A stretch of 64,000 bases of DNA from Metellina segmentata (taxonomy: Eukaryota > Arthropoda > Arachnida > Araneae > Tetragnathidae): contig OX375879.1 in NCBI GenBank assembly GCA_947359465.1, positions 117,336,557-117,400,556 on the forward strand. The letters run 5' to 3'. Below, piece by piece: positions 11,724 to 22,129 of this stretch. The notes under the pieces are model-generated. The model made no database searches. It was not told the DNA's origin and saw only the letters and a program-made list of their open reading frames with translations. A program made the position numbers and the translations under genes. Numbering within the stretch: the first letter of the stretch is position 1; every line of letters starts with the position of its first letter.

Positions 11724-12052
11724 CAATTGGTAATTTTTTGTTTTTACGTCGTACTAGAGCAACACAACGGGCTATTGACGACGGTCCGGGATCAGTCCCT
11801 TAAGGGAAAGATCCGAGGACAACACCTCGTAATTTTGAACCACGGTCAGATGACGAAGCAACACCTGAGCTGGCACCCCACTCTCCAAACTTCCACGCCA
11901 ACCCAACGTGAGGACTTTCGGCCACGACAGATTTAAGGTGCACCAGCCGCCTCTACACCATACGCTTACAAACATCCATGCCCGCACCCGGATTCGAACC
12001 AGGAACCTTCCGATCTAGAGGCTAACACCTTAACCACTATACCGGTTGGTCG
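11724..12052 (-). mobile_element. SINE, type A, full length with 15-bp target duplication
   Basis: The complete element on the minus strand has head gccgaccaaccggtatagtgg, B-box ggttcgaatcc and a tail ending in aaaaattacc. The flank GCTCGAGCTAAGAGG is repeated exactly at 11709-11723 and 12053-12067. An exact 15-bp duplication points to a fairly recent LINE-style insertion. Confidence 0.95.
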
Positions 12053-12067
12053 GCTCGAGCTAAGAGG

Positions 12068-12485
12068 GTAATGGTAATTTTGTTAACGTCGTACTAGAGC
12101 AACACAACGGGCTATTGACGACGGTCCGGGATCATTCCCTTAAACGAAAGATCCGAGGACAACACCTCGTAATTTTGAACCACGGTCAGATGACGAAGCT
12201 ACACCTAAACTGGCACCCCACACTCCAAACTTCCACGCCAGGGGAAGGAAAAAGGGATAGTGGGTCTTATTGGTTCTCTGAGGTGCAGTAGCTATCGAGG
12301 TGCTCTCTAGCGGTCTCCAGGATAACTTACCTCGGAGACAGAGAAGTAGTGAGCATGCCACAACTCCAACGTGAGGACATTTGAAGCCAACAGATTTGAC
12401 CCGCATCAACCCCTACGTACAAGACGGTCATTGATTGGATCGAGTTTCGAACTCAAAACCCTCAGGACGCTATTCCGCAACTCTT
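12068..12485 (-). mobile_element. SINE with type B head, interrupted by a ~125-bp insertion
   Basis: Tail and body run from 12068 to 12240, stopping at ccacgcca. The body resumes at ccaacgtgaggac (12366) and continues through the head to about 12485. The intervening 12241-12365 is unrelated DNA of unknown origin, bounded by a CCA on each side. The first part directly abuts the right target duplication of the SINE at 11724. Confidence 0.8.
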
Positions 12486-12513
12486 TCAACCTGGCTGCTC
12501 TATCTTTCCCACC

Positions 12514-12572
12514 TTTGTCGTCGATAGCCCGTTGTGTTGCTCCACTACGACGTGAATTAAAATACCTATTTA
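12514..12572 (+). mobile_element. SINE tail fragment
   Basis: A lone tail in plus orientation: gtcgatagcccgttgtgttgc through gtgaattaaaatacc. Confidence 0.75.
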
Positions 12573-12591
12573 TCCTCTTTCCCACCAAGTG

Positions 12592-12917
12592 AGTCGCGTT
12601 CACTAATGGTGACTGGGGCACGTTAAATAGGTCGTGGTCACAAACTCTATCATGTTCCCATACCAAATATATACCTCTGGAGGTACATGATCAGGGGGTT
12701 ATCGGCCTCTGATTGGGATCTAAATTACGAGTGTGAGTGAATGAATGTATGAAAGGGACCATCCTGTAAAACGGATGTGTCATGTATGTCGAGCAAAGAC
12801 GGACTTCCTCCCAATGGGGCTCAATAACATGGAAGGCGCACCCTCTTCGCCTCTTGCCGTCTTCGACGGGCCTGGCACTCCTCTGGTCTGCCAGTGTAGG
12901 CATAAGAAACAACAACC
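12592..12917 (+). mobile_element. SINE, type C, 5'-truncated
   Basis: It matches the body of the complete type C copy at 34816-35268 from gttcactaatggtgactgg to the CAA-rich tail (aagaaacaacaac). The tRNA-like head is missing. The next SINE at 12934 is inserted just after its tail. Confidence 0.88.
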
Positions 12918-12933
12918 CGCCAAGTGAAATCAG

Positions 12934-13263
12934 GTAATGGTAATTTTAGTTAACGTCGTACTAGAGCAACACAACGGGCTATTGATGACGGTCCCGGATC
13001 AGTCTCTTAAGGGCGAGATCCGAGGACAACACCTCGTAATTTTGAACCACGGTCAGATGACGAAGCAATACCTGAACTGTCACCCCACTCTCCAAACTTC
13101 TACACCAACCCAATGTGAGGACTTTCAACCACGACTGATTTGAGGTTCACCAGCCGCCTCAACACCATACGCTTACAAACATCCATGCCCGGACCCGGAT
13201 TCGAACCAGGAACCTTCCGATCTAGAGGCTAACACCTTAACCACAATACCGGATAGTCGGCTT
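12934..13263 (-). mobile_element. SINE, type A, full length with 12-bp target duplication
   Basis: A complete minus-strand copy ending at head cgactatccggtattgtgg, with the target AAGTGAAATCAG at 12922-12933 and 13264-13275. Together with the type C copy before it, it is one step in an insertion cluster covering 11.7-13.3 kb. Confidence 0.94.
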
Positions 13264-13275
13264 AAGTGAAATCAG

Positions 13276-14089
13276 ATTGAATATCTCAGGCGTATTGATA
13301 TGAAGATCATAAGTCATCTCTAATCACTAGAGTTGGATTGATGTATTACAGAATAAAATCAATGGAGGAATAACGAAAATACAGCAAAATAGCAGTAGTA
13401 AGTTAGCAGAAACCTTTCACCATCGTACGTACTCAAATCCAACGACATTTAGAAAAATGGTCGAACTACAGTCGAGGAAGAAAAACCTCATTCCTGTCAT
13501 ATTTCTTCAGGAAAAGTTTCTGGTTTCAATCCATCTTCATTATTTAATCTTTAACCAAAAACCGTCGAATTTCTTTTACAACAAACCATAAAGAAAGTTT
13601 TTGGAGAAGTTCATTCACACACAAAATAAGATTTATATTCAGTGCTTAAACGTGCTCCATTATAATTATATTTTGGGTCTGCGTGACAATAGGAATTTGA
13701 GTTAACTGAATTTTCTGACATCCTCCTCTCAAATTTATGTAAAAGATGCGAGGAAAATGGATTAATAATGACAGCGTCCTTCACAGGGGGGTTAAAGTCG
13801 CATTCGCCCAACCGTAAAACGTCACCGCCGTAATACGTTTATAAATACCTAAGTATGAATTCAGAAGTTGTATTCTTATGCAGTAAAAGGGGGGATACAA
13901 TTGAGTCGAATAGATATTGAAAGCTTTCCTACCTGTACAGTATCATTATCGATCGATTAACCAATATATGCAGGGTGTTTCTAAAGTAACTATCAATAAA
14001 AAGTGAAAAACTTGAATGATCATTATCTTTCGTAGATTTCATGAATCATGCTGATGACTGTAGAAAGATTCAATAGTTGAATTGTTAGA
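13276..14089. other. No gene recognised
   Basis: AT-rich, no recognised repeat except a single mariner-like terminus-style phrase gcagggtgtttctaaagtaa at 13973-13992 with no partner found. No convincing coding frame. Confidence 0.4.
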
Positions 14090-14351
14090 TGGGACGTGGT
14101 AGTCTAGTTGAAAGAGCAACTGATTAGAAACATGGTGACTGATACACGTTAAATCTGTCGTGGCCTCAAATGATTTCTAATTGGAGTGGGTAGAAGTTTG
14201 GAGAGTGGGGAGCCAGCTTAGGCGACGTTTTCGTCATCTGACACTAGATCAAAATTCCGAGGCACTGTCCTCGGATCTTTCCCTTCGGAGATTGAGCCTT
14301 GACCGTCACCAATAGCCCGCTTTTGTATTGCTGCAGAGTGACGGAGACCTG
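14090..14351 (+). mobile_element. SINE, type B, partly deleted head
   Basis: Head gtggtagtctagttgaaagagcaac is followed early by cacgttaaatctgtcgtgg, so part of the usual head-body linker is missing. The body continues to tattgctgcagagtgacg. It meets an opposite SINE tail to tail at about 14352. Confidence 0.8.
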
Positions 14352-14633
14352 ACATTGACAATGGTCCGCGATCAATCCCTTAAGGGAAAGATCCGAGGAC
14401 AACCCCTCGTAATTTTGAACCACGGTCAGATGACGAAGCAACACCTGAGCTGGCATCCCACTCTCCAAACTTCCACACCAACCCAACGTGAGGACTTTCG
14501 GCCACGACAGATTTAAGGTGCACCAGCCGCCTCTACACCATAAGCTTACAAACATCCATTCCCGGACCCGGATTCGAATCAGGAACCTTCCGATCTAGAG
14601 GCTAACATCTTAACCACTGTACCAGTTGGTTGG
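14352..14633 (-). mobile_element. SINE, type A, lacking the extreme tail
   Basis: Minus-strand body and head from attgacaatggtccg to ccagttggttggc. The tail end is replaced by the junction with the preceding copy, giving a tail-to-tail inverted pair. Confidence 0.85.
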
Positions 14634-14659
14634 CGCTGAATCGCTGGGATCGATGAATA

Positions 14660-14965
14660 ATCACATGCAATTTTGGAACGGGTGCGATTCTCCAAAGGTT
14701 GGTTAACTCTCCTCGTGGATGTCTTACGACATCAACAAAACTGACCAGATCTTGATGGATGAAATATCTTTTCGCAAGAAATCTTAACCTTGATCTCGTC
14801 ATCAAAATAAACGACCTCGTCATCCTCGAAAATTCGGCATTATTTTGATGACCCGAGATTCTTGATGATGGTGGGATTCTCCAAAAGTTGGTTAACTCTC
14901 CTCGTGGCTGTCTCACGATATTAGCTAAACTGTTGAAAGCTTGATGGACGAGATATCTCGTCGAA
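14660..14965. repeat. ~190-bp direct repeat and palindrome
   Basis: The sequence gattctccaaaggttggttaactctcctcgtgg at about 14689 recurs near-identically at about 14876. The second copy is followed by the perfect 16-bp palindrome GACGAGATATCTCGTC at 14947-14962, also present at 16835-16850 and with one mismatch at 16309-16324. The phrase ctgaccagat accompanies the motif near 14731 and 16821. This looks like an uncharacterised dispersed repeat family. Confidence 0.7.
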
Positions 14966-15305
14966 ACCACTCTGAGGGCAAATGCTTTGGTGACTTCATA
15001 AAACGACTAGCTCGTGGAGGGCAGCAAGGTGAAAATCACGTCTGGTTTCGCGTGTATATAAGAAACTTCATTTTGCATCTAATGAGGATTGTCCTCGACA
15101 ATGATTTCCCTCCAACCTTGAATCGCCAAAGCATGAAGCCATTTTTTAAAATGTCGCTTGCCATCTGCAGTGAATGGAGTGAAGCATACGGCAGATTTCA
15201 ATGATGACAAATGGTATTTTTTACAAATGGTTGTACGCTTTGGCGACTGGATGCTGGTAAGCGAGGGGTTGGAGAGAAATTATTTCTCATGAACCCCACC
15301 ATTGG

Positions 15306-15638
15306 GCCGACCAACCGGTATAGTGGTTAAGGTGTTAGCCTCTAGATCGGAAGGTTCCTGGTTCGAATCCGGGTGCGGGCATGGATGTTTGTAAGCGTAT
15401 GGTGTAGAGGCGGCTGGTGCACCTTAAATCTGTCGTGGCCGAAAGTCCTCACGTTGGGCTGGCGTGGAAGTTTGGAGAGTGGGGTGCCAGCTCAGGTGTT
15501 GCCTCGTCATCTGACCGTGGTTCAAAATTACGAGGTGTTGTCCTCGGATCTTTCCCTTAAGGGACTTATCCCGGACCGTCGTCAATAGCCCGTTGTGTTG
15601 CTCTAGTACGACGTAAACAAAAAATTACCAAATTATTA
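15306..15638 (+). mobile_element. SINE, type A, full length with 11-bp target duplication
   Basis: A clean plus-strand copy, a good reference for the family: head gccgaccaaccggtatagtgg, A-box-like tagtggttaaggtg, B-box ggttcgaatcc, tail ctctagtacgacgtaaac then aaaaattacc. Target CCCACCATTGG at 15295-15305 and 15639-15649. Confidence 0.95.
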
Positions 15639-15649
15639 CCCACCATTGG

Positions 15650-16370
15650 ATACGATAAGGAAAATTTTTTAACCTCTCCAAAGTCCGACGATACGTCCTA
15701 AGAAACACTGCATATTGAAATCCTATTAACTTCAAAGAAAATATTTATTTCTTTACTTTACTAGACACACATTTTAAGCAGTACTTGATCACGAGGACTG
15801 GTTTGAATGCTTGGGTGTTATGACGCAAGGTCCAAAAGTGAATAAGTGGTAAAATTAGGGATCTAAATTCGGATGCTTTTCTGTTATGCAGCGTCTAGAA
15901 GCTCGATTCAAAAAACCTTTTTCAGAGCTAACACCTCACTCAACTCTTACTATTTTATTCTTGAGGCACCTGAAGCGTGTTCGCGACGAAAGAGATTTCA
16001 TGAAGCGGCAGAAGACATCCCTCTAGGATTCCATTTCTCGGCCGGCTGCCCCGCGAACACATTCGAGCGAATTCCATCGAACGACGGCATATCGATTAGC
16101 ATACAGAACGCAGCGAAGAAAGAAGGGGAGCGAAAAAGAAGTCCCTTCAATGGAGTGGGAGGGTGTTGACTGAGATTTGCTGCCTTAAATGGTTCTTCTT
16201 TCAAATAAGAATCTTCAGATTGGGAACATCTGTCGTATGTCGAGTCATAGGAGATGTGTCAGATATGAGAGAAATAAATATATCCTTTTTAACCTTCTAA
16301 ATGGTTTCGACGAGACATCTCGTCCTCAGGATCTGACCAATTTTGCTAATGACGATATATTACATTATAA
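15650..16370. other. No gene recognised
   Basis: The plus frame 15873-16169 (98 codons) and its antisense counterpart show no domain. The palindrome variant gacgagacatctcgtc lies at 16309-16324. Confidence 0.35.
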
Positions 16371-16371
16371 A

Positions 16372-16660
16372 GGTAATTAACGTCACTGGAGCAACTCAAC
16401 GGGCTATTGGCGACGGTCTGGGAACGGTCCCAAAGGGAAACATCCGAGGACCGCAGCTGGTAATTTGTACACCGGAGAGGGAGGTTTTTCGGTGCAGGAA
16501 CTTCCACCAGAAGGCTGCTTGTCCACACTTGGTAACTTTGAACCACGGTCACATGAAAGTCAACACCAGAACCGGCACCCCACTCGACACAATGCCTACG
16601 TGAGGACATTTGAGGCCTCTGCAGATTTAACGTGCATCAACCATCTCGGTGGTTTATTGG
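16372..16660 (-). mobile_element. SINE with an internal ~70-bp insertion
   Basis: Complement of tail and body, but between the taatt and tttgaaccacgg positions there is extra sequence (about 16463-16535). The insert includes its own ctggtaatttg / cttggtaactttg pair, which suggests a local duplication plus filler. Confidence 0.75.
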
Positions 16661-16951
16661 CGAACACTGTCGAGTAGTATGGCCAGTCTCTGGTGCTAAA
16701 AAACTGCTCCAAACTGTCACCCGTTCTGAGCATGTGATAATTTGTTTTTCTACTTGGATCTTCATTTCCTGGAGTAATAGGGCAGTTTAAACCGAACGAG
16801 ATACCTCATCCTTAGCGAAACTGACCAGATATTGGACGAGATATCTCGTCGTAGCACTTCGAGTGTTAAAGAAGACAACCATGAAACTACATTGCATTTC
16901 ATCGCACTTACAATACAATATCCGCCATTAGAAAAGATGGCAGGTAGACAG

Positions 16952-17226
16952 GTATCCAACTGAAGTCGCACTGGAGCAACACAATGGGCTACTGGCGACG
17001 GTTCGAGAACAATCCTGAAGAGAAAGATACAAGAACAACATAATTTTGATCCACGGTCAGGTGAAGAAGTCGACACCTGAGCTGACACCCCAATCTCCAA
17101 ACGTCCACACCACGCCAACGTGAAGACCTTTGTGGCCACGACAGATTTAACACGACACAGCCCCTTTTTACACACGGTCGGATACGAACTCGCAATCCTC
17201 TAATTGATAATCCGTTACGCTTCCAG
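16952..17226 (-). mobile_element. SINE, type B, diverged
   Basis: Minus-strand copy from gtcgcactggagcaacacaatg through acacggtcggatacgaactcg. It abuts the truncated plus-strand SINE at 17228. Confidence 0.8.
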
Positions 17227-17227
17227 A

Positions 17228-17480
17228 AAGTCCTCACGTTGGGTTGGTGTGGAAGTTTGGAGAGTGGGGTGCCAGCTCAGGTGTTGCTTCGTCATCTGAC
17301 CGTGGTTCAAAATTACGAGGTGTTGTCCTCGGATCTCTCCCTTAAGGGACTGATCCTGGACCGCTTAGGATCGATGGAATGTGACAACAGTGTAAAAGCC
17401 ATCAGGGGTTAATAGGATTCGAACAAGAAACTTTCCGATCTAGAAGTTAACACCTTAATCAGTATACCGGTTGCTCGGCC
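17228..17480. mobile_element. Chimera: SINE body (+), 55-bp filler, SINE head (-)
   Basis: 17228-17363 is plus-strand type A body from aaagtcctcacgttggg to ctggaccg. 17361-17415 is the exact copy of 4437-4491, sharing CCG at the join. 17416-17480 is a minus-strand type A head (gattcgaacaagaaac to ccggttgctcggc). Neither SINE part is complete. Confidence 0.88.
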
Positions 17481-17498
17481 TTTTACATTCGGTAATTG

Positions 17499-17733
17499 GT
17501 AATTTTTAACTAACGTCGTACTAGAGCAACACAACGGGCTATTGACGACGGTCCGGGATCAATCCCTTAAGGGAAAGATCCGAGGACAACAGTCCGTAAT
17601 TTTGAACCACGGTCAGATGACGGATTAAATTACGGGGTGTTGTCCTCGAATCTCTCCCTTAAGGGATTGATCCCGGATCATCATCAATAGCCCGTTGTGT
17701 TGCTCTAGTACGACGGTAATTACAAATTATTGT
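17499..17733. repeat. Inverted repeat of two SINE tails (~100-bp arms)
   Basis: 17511-17609 (minus-strand tail and body) and 17633-17727 (plus-strand) are near-complementary arms separated by roughly 25 bp. Both contain the gatcaatcccttaaggg region and the tail ctctagtacgac. The unit could form a large hairpin. Confidence 0.85.
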
Positions 17734-17734
17734 T

Positions 17735-18330
17735 ACGCTTCCAACCGGTCTATCTCGGCCCAGTCATTAAAAGACACTCCAATTATGAATACATATGGTC
17801 CATTGCGCCATAAAACCCCAAAAAGCAACCAGCCAATTATCATTAACCCAGTGCAAAGCTTTAAATAGGCGTACGCAACAAAAGATTTGCAAACTCCAGC
17901 ATTGTCAATAGTTTCTTCGCACCAAAAGAACAGCGCTCTAGACAATCTTTTCCTGGGACTCCGTATTACCATTCAACTGCATAAACGTATGCACATCAGT
18001 GTTATACACATCGATCCACCAGAAAAGGGAGGAGTCTGGGTAACAACGGGAAAACGGGATCAGTCCTTCGTAAGATTGCTGGAAAACGGAATCCTTTGTG
18101 AGACGGAATCGCCAGAATCCATCATCTCAGCAGAATCCGGAAGGAGTTTCTTGTTCACCTGAGCCTAGATTTATGAGTTTTTCCTTACAATGCTAACAGA
18201 AGGTGCCCTTTCGGTTGGATGCTACAGAACAGACCTGGGTGGGGTTCGTTCATTTGGGTTTGATAGGGGAAGAGACAAGCTGCGCCAAACACAAGTCGAG
18301 GAAATTTAATAGAATACGTTTAGAAGTAAT
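17735..18330. other. No gene recognised; partial dispersed motif
   Basis: It contains part of the dispersed ggttttatggcgca motif (17790-17830, inverted) and aagctgcgccaaacacaag at 18280-18298. The plus frame 17887-18162 (91 codons) has no domain. Confidence 0.4.
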
Positions 18331-18332
18331 AT

Positions 18333-18548
18333 AGGTAATTTTTAATTAACGTTGTACAAGTGCAACACAACGGGCTATTGATGACGGTCCGGGATCAATC
18401 CCCTAAGGAAAAGAACAACACGTAATTTCAAAACACGGTCAGATGACGAGGCAAACTCTCCAAACCTCCACACCAACCCAACGTCAAGACTTTCTCCTGC
18501 GACCGATTAAAGGTGCACCACCTTAACCACTATACCGGTTGGTCGGCT
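18333..18548 (-). mobile_element. SINE, type A, internally deleted
   Basis: Tail, body and extreme head are present, but about 110 bp is lost in two gaps (one near gaggcaa-actctcc, one between gtgcacc and accttaacc). It ends ccggttggtcggc. Confidence 0.82.
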
Positions 18549-18595
18549 AACCAGACGTGGAGAGAGTGGCCTCTATTAAATGCTCATTCAAGATG

Positions 18596-18911
18596 GCATT
18601 TTACGTCGAACTGGAGCAACACAACGGGCTATTGACGACGGTCCGGGATCAATCCTGAAAGGAAAGGTCACTGAACAATACAATGTAATTTTGAACCACG
18701 GTCAGATGACGAGGCAACACCTGAGCTGGCACCCCACTCTCCAAACTTCCACGCCAACCCAACGTGAGATCTTACGGCCACCACAGATTAAAGATGCACC
18801 AGCTTCCTCTACACCATACGCTTACAAACATCTATGCACGGACCCGGATTCGAACCAGGAACCTTCCGATCTTGAGGCTAACACCTTAACCACCAGACCG
18901 GTTGGTAGGCT
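18596..18911 (-). mobile_element. SINE, type A, near full length
   Basis: Minus-strand copy from tacgtcgaactggagc to ccggttggtaggc, with B-box complement ggattcgaacc. No clear target duplication. Confidence 0.88.
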
Positions 18912-18934
18912 TTGAGTCGAGGGGGAAATTTTTT

Positions 18935-19525
18935 CTAATTTATTTTGGATCTTAAATTAGAATCTGCAACCAATTTTTTATCGGCCGACAAATTCAGTCT
19001 TGTGTAATTATGCATAAATAAAAAAAAAGTAGACTGCCAAAACGAAAGCCGATGATAAATTTGAGAATAAAGATTAGGGTAACGGTGTCTGGAAAAACTT
19101 CGAACAGCTGTTAAATATGTAGGCAATTACTGTTTTTTTTGTTAAGTTATGTATGTCGGCGTCGATCCTTTGTGAAAGAACGCTCATCTAACTCGATCAG
19201 GTGTCCTCATGTTTTGATTTTGGTTTTACTCAAAATTTGGCTCTCATATCTCAGTGTGATCCTTTTAAAACTTCGTTTGGAAAAGAAAACCAGACGGATA
19301 ATTAATTACTTTAGTGCTCAAACAAGGACACCTTCAAGAAGGAAAATTGGAGTCTTTCAAGCATGTATCACTCTGTTTTTTGTGTCAAAAGTGGTTAATT
19401 TTAATTACGACATCAGTTTTAAAGAGATCAAATTTTTAGAGTAGTTCGTGCAGAAAATTGGGGGAGAAGGTATTACCAAATACTTTATTTTGTTTTTAAC
19501 TGTAGCATTTCAGGATCTATATTTC
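18935..19525. other. No gene recognised
   Basis: AT-rich DNA with one plus-strand frame of 101 codons (19139-19444) lacking any domain I recognise. Adjacent sequence suggests chance. Confidence 0.35.
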
Positions 19526-19529
19526 CGTG

Positions 19530-20035
19530 GGCCCGCGGTAGCTCGGTTGAAAAGATAACGGATTTGCAACCGGAGAGTTGCGGGCTCGAATCCATCCAAA
19601 GACCGTCGTGTACGTTAAATCGATCGTGGCCACATATATCTTCCCTCTGCGTGGTGTGGACGTTTGGAGAGTGTAACGCCTGCTCTGGCGTGACCTCGTC
19701 ATCTGACCGCGGTTCAAAACTACGTAGTATTCTCAGCTCTTTCCCTTCGGTTTGAACCGTGGTTCCAAATTACGAGGTGCTGTCCTCGGATCTTTCTCTT
19801 AAGGGATTGATCCCGGACCGTCGTCAGTAGCCCGTTGTGTTGCTCTAGTACGACATTAACTAATAATTACCAATTCGGGTTTGATACCGGAATGTTGCAA
19901 TAGCACGTTGTATTGCTCCAGTGTGACGTTAATTAAAAATACCATCAAAATATACTCGTACCGTTGCCGATTGTAATGCTCCAGTGCGATGTTTAATTAA
20001 AATACTTACCCACCTCCTTGATTTTATCTATTAGA
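19530..20035 (+). mobile_element. Composite SINE: type B interrupted by a type A 3' end, plus a further tail
   Basis: A type B head and body (19530-19752; gcggtagctcggttg, B-box ggctcgaatcc) are interrupted after ttcccttcgg by a type A body-tail piece (about 19753-19876). A type B-like tail then resumes (gttgtattgctccagtgtgacg). A third short tail (gtaatgctccagtgcgatg) closes the block near 20008. Three tails in one orientation suggest serial insertions into the same site. Confidence 0.8.
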
Positions 20036-20131
20036 TATTCTCTTATAACCTCCTCAAACCCGACACAAAAAATAACAACTGGTTTTAGTCATAAATGTTT
20101 ATAAGTTACTATTACTACCATTGTAAGTTCA

Positions 20132-20452
20132 GCCGACCAACCGGTATAGTGGTTAAGGTGTTAGCCTCTAGATCGGAAGATTCATGGTTCGAATCCGGAT
20201 CCGGGCATGGATGTTTGTAAGCGTATGGTGTAGAGGCGGCTGGTGCCCCTTAAATATGTCGTGGTCGAAAGTCCTCACGTTGGGTTGGTGTGGAAGTTTG
20301 GAGAGTGGGGTGCCAGTTCAGGTGTTGTTTCGTCATCTGACCGTGGTTCAAAATTACGAGGTGTTGTCCTTGGATCTTTCCCTTAAGGACTGACCGTCGT
20401 CAATAGCCCGTTGTGTAGCTCTAGTACGACGTTAACTAAAAATTACCATTAC
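20132..20452 (+). mobile_element. SINE, type A, full length
   Basis: Complete plus-strand copy with intact head and B-box. The tail has a small deletion (aaggactgaccgtcg). No certain target duplication. Confidence 0.92.
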
Positions 20453-20459
20453 CTCTACG

Positions 20460-21890
20460 TCTGACTATGCAGATGACGTCAGGGTTTACGTCTACAGGAC
20501 AGCAAGCGAAACTCTTATGATGACGTCAAAGTCTGGTGTAATCGCAGACGAATGAGGTCGCTTTTGTATTGTATCGGTGGTGGATCTCGTCACTAAATTT
20601 TTAAATTCTAACTTGTAAATAGAATGTAATTTTTTTTAGGATTAACATATTAGATAAATTTGATAGAAAACGGACCTTTTTTTATCGTCGCTACGGAACA
20701 CTGCTAGTTGATGACCCTTGATCCATAAAAATAACCAACTTAAATCACTTCGGAGCTATTTGGAATATTTCAACGAAACATTAGTTTAAATAATTCGCAT
20801 TCAGCAATTAAAAGTATCCATTTCCTCCGAGATTCAATTCAGCATTTAGAAATTAAAAGCGTATCAATTTCAAAAATATTCTAATTCTGACATACCATTT
20901 CGAATATTTAAACTCTCCTCCCATTCGAATATTTCTTTTAAAAACCTACTCGGTTAAAAGATCCGTCATTCAGAAATCGAAACCACGACAACGAAATCTT
21001 CAAGCGCAGTTATCAAATGAAAAACGGAAAACAAACACAGAAGTCTTCTCGCCCCGTCGCGCAAGAATATTTCGCCATTTTGCCCTAAACAATCCGTCAT
21101 CAGCAAAACAAAACCACGCTCCAATCACCCGAACCCGACGACACCAATGGCGAAAACAGAGCTGTAATTAAACAGCTGCCCTCTCGCAGGTGAAACGCAG
21201 TAAATAATTTAAAACTCCGAGCTCCCAGAGAACTTTCTTCCGCACGCCAAAGAAAGCAGAAAATTCCTTAAAACCCAGAATTAACGCGGCGCAATTTATC
21301 GCTAAAGCGAAAATTAAAGTAATTAAAGGAACCCATTGAAGACACTCTTTCCCCGAACTCGATGCGATATTGTAATTAAGTCCTGTTCCTTCCCTCTCCC
21401 TGGAATCCAATTTCAGTCGAAGTCGCAGTTAAAATCCGGGTGACCAGTTTCGAAATAAGATGCCCAAAAGGGGAAAAAGATAGTCGGGAACGGGACAATT
21501 GAATGAGGCTCAGGGATATTTAATAGGAAAAGTAAACCGGGAGAGAACAAGGGAGGGGATTTAATTAAGATATCATCTCGAGGTTGAGATAGTGAAAAAA
21601 GCTTTGGTTTAGAAGACCTACGTTTAATTATCATTTCAAGCAAATACTTTTAATGAACCTTAGTCCTGTGAAATCGCGATAAGGTCGTTGAAAATCATTC
21701 GAAATATTCTTGCGAATGGTAGTTTTATGTAAATAATCCTTTCCTGGTTCAAAGGTAAGATCTAAGTGTTAACTTCCCCTAAAAACCTCCGATTCTTTAT
21801 CCAGAGTAAATGAATCATTTTATAAAAGTTCAAGGTGTAAATTTTTCCAACAGAGTAATAAATCCGGCCGTCCATCCGTCGACTCCTGTG
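20460..21890. other. No gene recognised; two TGACGTCA motifs
   Basis: Sequence without recognised repeats. TGACGTCA, the CRE consensus octamer, occurs at 20474-20481 and 20521-20528. 21000-21640 contains many aattaat motifs and purine-rich runs but no defensible coding frame. Confidence 0.35.
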
Positions 21891-21892
21891 GT

Positions 21893-22118
21893 ACGTAGTT
21901 AATTAACGTCGCACTGCGTTATTGGGCCGGGATCAATAACCCGGTGGGTAATGTACTAGGACAAACCTTACAATTTCAACCACATTCAGATGACAAGTTA
22001 AACACCTGAGCTGGCACCCCCATTAAAAAATTCCACACTACGCCAACGTGAAGACATTTCAGACAACGATAGATTGAACACGCACCAGCCCCTACCGACG
22101 TTGCTCTTCCAACTAGGA
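21893..22118 (-). mobile_element. SINE, diverged
   Basis: Minus-strand copy from gttaattaacgtcgcactg to gttgctcttccaactagg, the last part resembling a type B head. Many substitutions and small gaps. Confidence 0.75.
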
Positions 22119-22129
22119 TATCATGGCCC

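Noticed and set aside
13973..14000. Mariner-like terminus gcagggtgtttctaaagtaa
   Set aside because: No matching inverted end or transposase found nearby; a single end is not enough.
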